Part shown: positions 5,125-6,603 of the stretch, one piece after another
Layout of the letters: the number at the start of each line of letters is the position of its first letter
How positions within the stretch are numbered: the stretch's first letter is position 1
NCBI GenBank assembly: GCA_017442025.1
Contig: JAFSBD010000018.1
Coordinates: 1-6,603, forward strand
Length of the DNA: 6,603 nucleotides
Source: Clostridia bacterium
GTDB lineage: Bacteria > Bacillota > Clostridia > Oscillospirales > QAKW01
Reading direction: 5' to 3'
Position numbers and translations under genes: made by a program
Notes under the pieces: generated by a model
What the model was told of the DNA's origin: nothing
The model's database searches: none
What the model saw: the letters and a program-made list of their open reading frames with translations, nothing else

Positions 5125-6603
5125 ATGAAAGCAATCAAGAAAATTTTAGCAACCCTTCTGTGCCTGTGCTTCATTTTCGGCTGCCTTTCCGCGACAGTCT
5201 ATGCAGACACACCCACCGGCAGTATCACTATCCAAAATCAATCCGGCACAAATGCTACTGTCGGCGGCAAAACCTTGAACCTGTTTAAGATCTTCAGCGC
5301 CACCAAGAGCGGCGAGAACATCTCCTATCAGTGGGTCAAGGAAAGCGACGGTGTTACCAACCGTTACGAATCCTTCTTCTTCGGCGCAACCGGTGTTACC
5401 GGAAACGCCAGCGGCACCATTCATGATGTTGTTACATACATCGAAAGCATCAAGAATGATTCCTTTGAATTTTCTCAGATGGCCGCAAAGCTGCATCAAT
5501 ATATCCATGATCAGAGTATTGCCGCCGATAAGACCAGCGGAAAAATTGCAAACACCGCCACCAGCTATACCTTCTCCGATTTAGACTTGGGCTACTATCT
5601 TATTTATGACGCAACGCAATTTTCTTCGAGCGATACCACCCCTGCCGTTCGCTCCGCCGCCATGCTGGCCCATCCCGGAGAAAATAAGGTCATCAACCTG
5701 AAGGCAGATCGTCCCCATATTGAGAAGTATGTTGATGATTCCAATAACGGTACGCCCGATTGGCAACTCGGCACCACCGCTAATGTTGGTGATATTGTTA
5801 AATTCCGCATCGTTACCGCCGTTCCCGATCACGATCTCTATGGCAACAACTATACTTTTGTGATCTCCGATAAAATGGACGATACCTTGGCACTTAAGGA
5901 AAGCACCATCCATGTTCGGGCGTATAACCCTGCGGATAATTCCGATGTGGCGATTGCAAATTCCGTTTCCACTACCGGTTTGGCGGCAGGACTTGACTTT
6001 GAAGTTAAGTTCACCAACATTCCCGCTATTGAAAAGGATACCATCATTGAGGTTACCTATGAAGCAGAGGTTTTAACTTCCGCCGCTTTAAAGAATACCA
6101 ATAAAGCGACCCTGACCTATAGCAACGACCCCAACCTCAGCTCCTCCCACGGCAGTGCAGACGCCGAGGCTTCTGTTATGCTTTGGCAGTTTGTTCTTAC
6201 CAAGCACATGGAAGATGCCAGCGGCACCCCTTCCTTTATCCGTTTGGGCGGGGCACAATTCCAGATCTTCAGCAAGGATGATCTTACCACTCCCCTGAAG
6301 TTTACAATCTCCGACTATACCAATCCCGAAACCTCCCTGACCTACACCAAGTATACCTTTGATCCCACCGCCGGTACCGTTACTACCCTTGATACCGTCA
6401 ACAGCGGCGACGACGGTAAGACCAATATTGGTTATACTATGGGCGGTTCTTTGGGTCAGATCTATATTTTCGGTCTGGGCGAAGGAACCTATGTGATCAG
6501 AGAGACTAAGGCCCCGGACGGTTATCAGATCGCTAAGGGCGATTTTGAATTCACCATTACCGACACCATCGGTATTACCGGCGGAATCGCCAACGCAGTC
6601 ATC
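5125..6603 (+). CDS. Major (backbone) pilin-like protein with D2-type isopeptide domain (3' partial)
   Basis: The frame is open for 493 codons to the right edge, with no stop, so the C-terminus and sorting signal are missing. The signal peptide MKAIKKILATLLCLCFIFG ends in a likely cleavage at VYA|DT (after residue 27). The N-terminal domain (28-198) contains GSITIQNQSG and LNLFKIFSAT, as in clostridial and actinomycete backbone pilins. A fimbrial isopeptide formation D2-type domain follows (about 199-345): PHIEKYVDD, ANVGDIVKFRIVTAVPDHD, YTFVISDKMDDTL and NKATLTYSNDP, with K201 and N326 as candidate bond partners. K201 is also at the position of the pilin lysine used in sortase polymerisation. 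A SpaA-type domain begins at about 356 (K360 in VLTKHMED; GGAQFQIF) and carries an E-box YVIRETKAPDGY (E460). Codon use is more biased towards ACC, GGC and ATC than in the adhesin gene, which fits high expression. A cognate class C sortase is expected downstream. There are 40 nt between the adhesin stop and this ATG. Confidence 0.88.
   Translation, partial: MKAIKKILATLLCLCFIFGCLSATVYADTPTGSITIQNQSGTNATVGGKTLNLFKIFSATKSGENISYQWVKESDGVTNRYESFFFGATGVTGNASGTIHDVVTYIESIKNDSFEFSQMAAKLHQYIHDQSIAADKTSGKIANTATSYTFSDLDLGYYLIYDATQFSSSDTTPAVRSAAMLAHPGENKVINLKADRPHIEKYVDDSNNGTPDWQLGTTANVGDIVKFRIVTAVPDHDLYGNNYTFVISDKMDDTLALKESTIHVRAYNPADNSDVAIANSVSTTGLAAGLDFEVKFTNIPAIEKDTIIEVTYEAEVLTSAALKNTNKATLTYSNDPNLSSSHGSADAEASVMLWQFVLTKHMEDASGTPSFIRLGGAQFQIFSKDDLTTPLKFTISDYTNPETSLTYTKYTFDPTAGTVTTLDTVNSGDDGKTNIGYTMGGSLGQIYIFGLGEGTYVIRETKAPDGYQIAKGDFEFTITDTIGITGGIANAVI

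Noticed and set aside
4653..5174. 173-codon minus-strand open frame across the adhesin/pilin junction
   Set aside because: It is antisense to three well-supported + strand elements (SpaA-like domain, LPESG signal, pilin signal peptide) and has no recognisable motifs.
1..6603. CRISPR arrays, tRNA or rRNA genes, insertion sequences, attachment sites
   Set aside because: I saw no regularly spaced direct repeats, cloverleaf sequences, transposase motifs or flanking repeats; the protein repeats found are short and within a coding region.

Overview
The window looks like part of a Gram-positive Clostridia chromosome, probably an Oscillospiraceae/Ruminococcaceae or Lachnospiraceae-type gut anaerobe. 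This is inferred from strong AGGAGG-type ribosome binding sites, moderate GC content, a single-TM signal peptidase I and LPXTG-like sorted surface proteins. All real genes lie on the + strand. I could not run any homology search, so the organism and family calls rest on motif recognition.

Layout: (1) 1-836 is a housekeeping or metabolic segment. It holds the C-terminal end of a SIS-domain phosphosugar-binding protein, followed 21 nt later by a long YjbQ/UPF0047-family protein. A strong bidirectional intrinsic terminator (848-879) closes it. (2) 880-1044 is non-coding. It carries a good sigma-A-type promoter (919-947), a perfect 12-bp palindrome and a leader able to fold into a stem-loop. (3) 1045-6603 is one co-directional surface-structure operon that resembles a sortase-assembled pilus locus. 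Its genes are a dedicated signal peptidase I (1045-1581), a 1159-residue LPESG-anchored multidomain adhesin or tip/ancillary pilin (1605-5084), and a major-pilin-like protein (5125 to beyond the right edge). No sortase is visible; a class C (pilus) sortase would be expected just downstream.

Inferred working model: the two pilins are exported by Sec. The locus-encoded signal peptidase may trim them or chaperone them. A downstream sortase would then polymerise the backbone pilin through a pilin lysine (candidate K201) and attach the adhesin through its LPESG signal. Cna-B/SpaA-type domains with Lys, Glu and Asn in the expected places suggest intramolecular isopeptide bonds that stiffen the fibre.

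Most notable points: the signal peptidase has Arg where the catalytic Lys belongs and Ala where a helper Ser belongs; the mature N-terminus of the adhesin carries two exact-length Cys/His repeats (C-x4-HTH-x3-CY); a near-perfect Shine-Dalgarno sits 7 nt before an in-frame ATT that overlaps the adhesin stop and could start an N-extended pilin; and the YjbQ-like protein is unusually long and divergent and sits beside a SIS gene.
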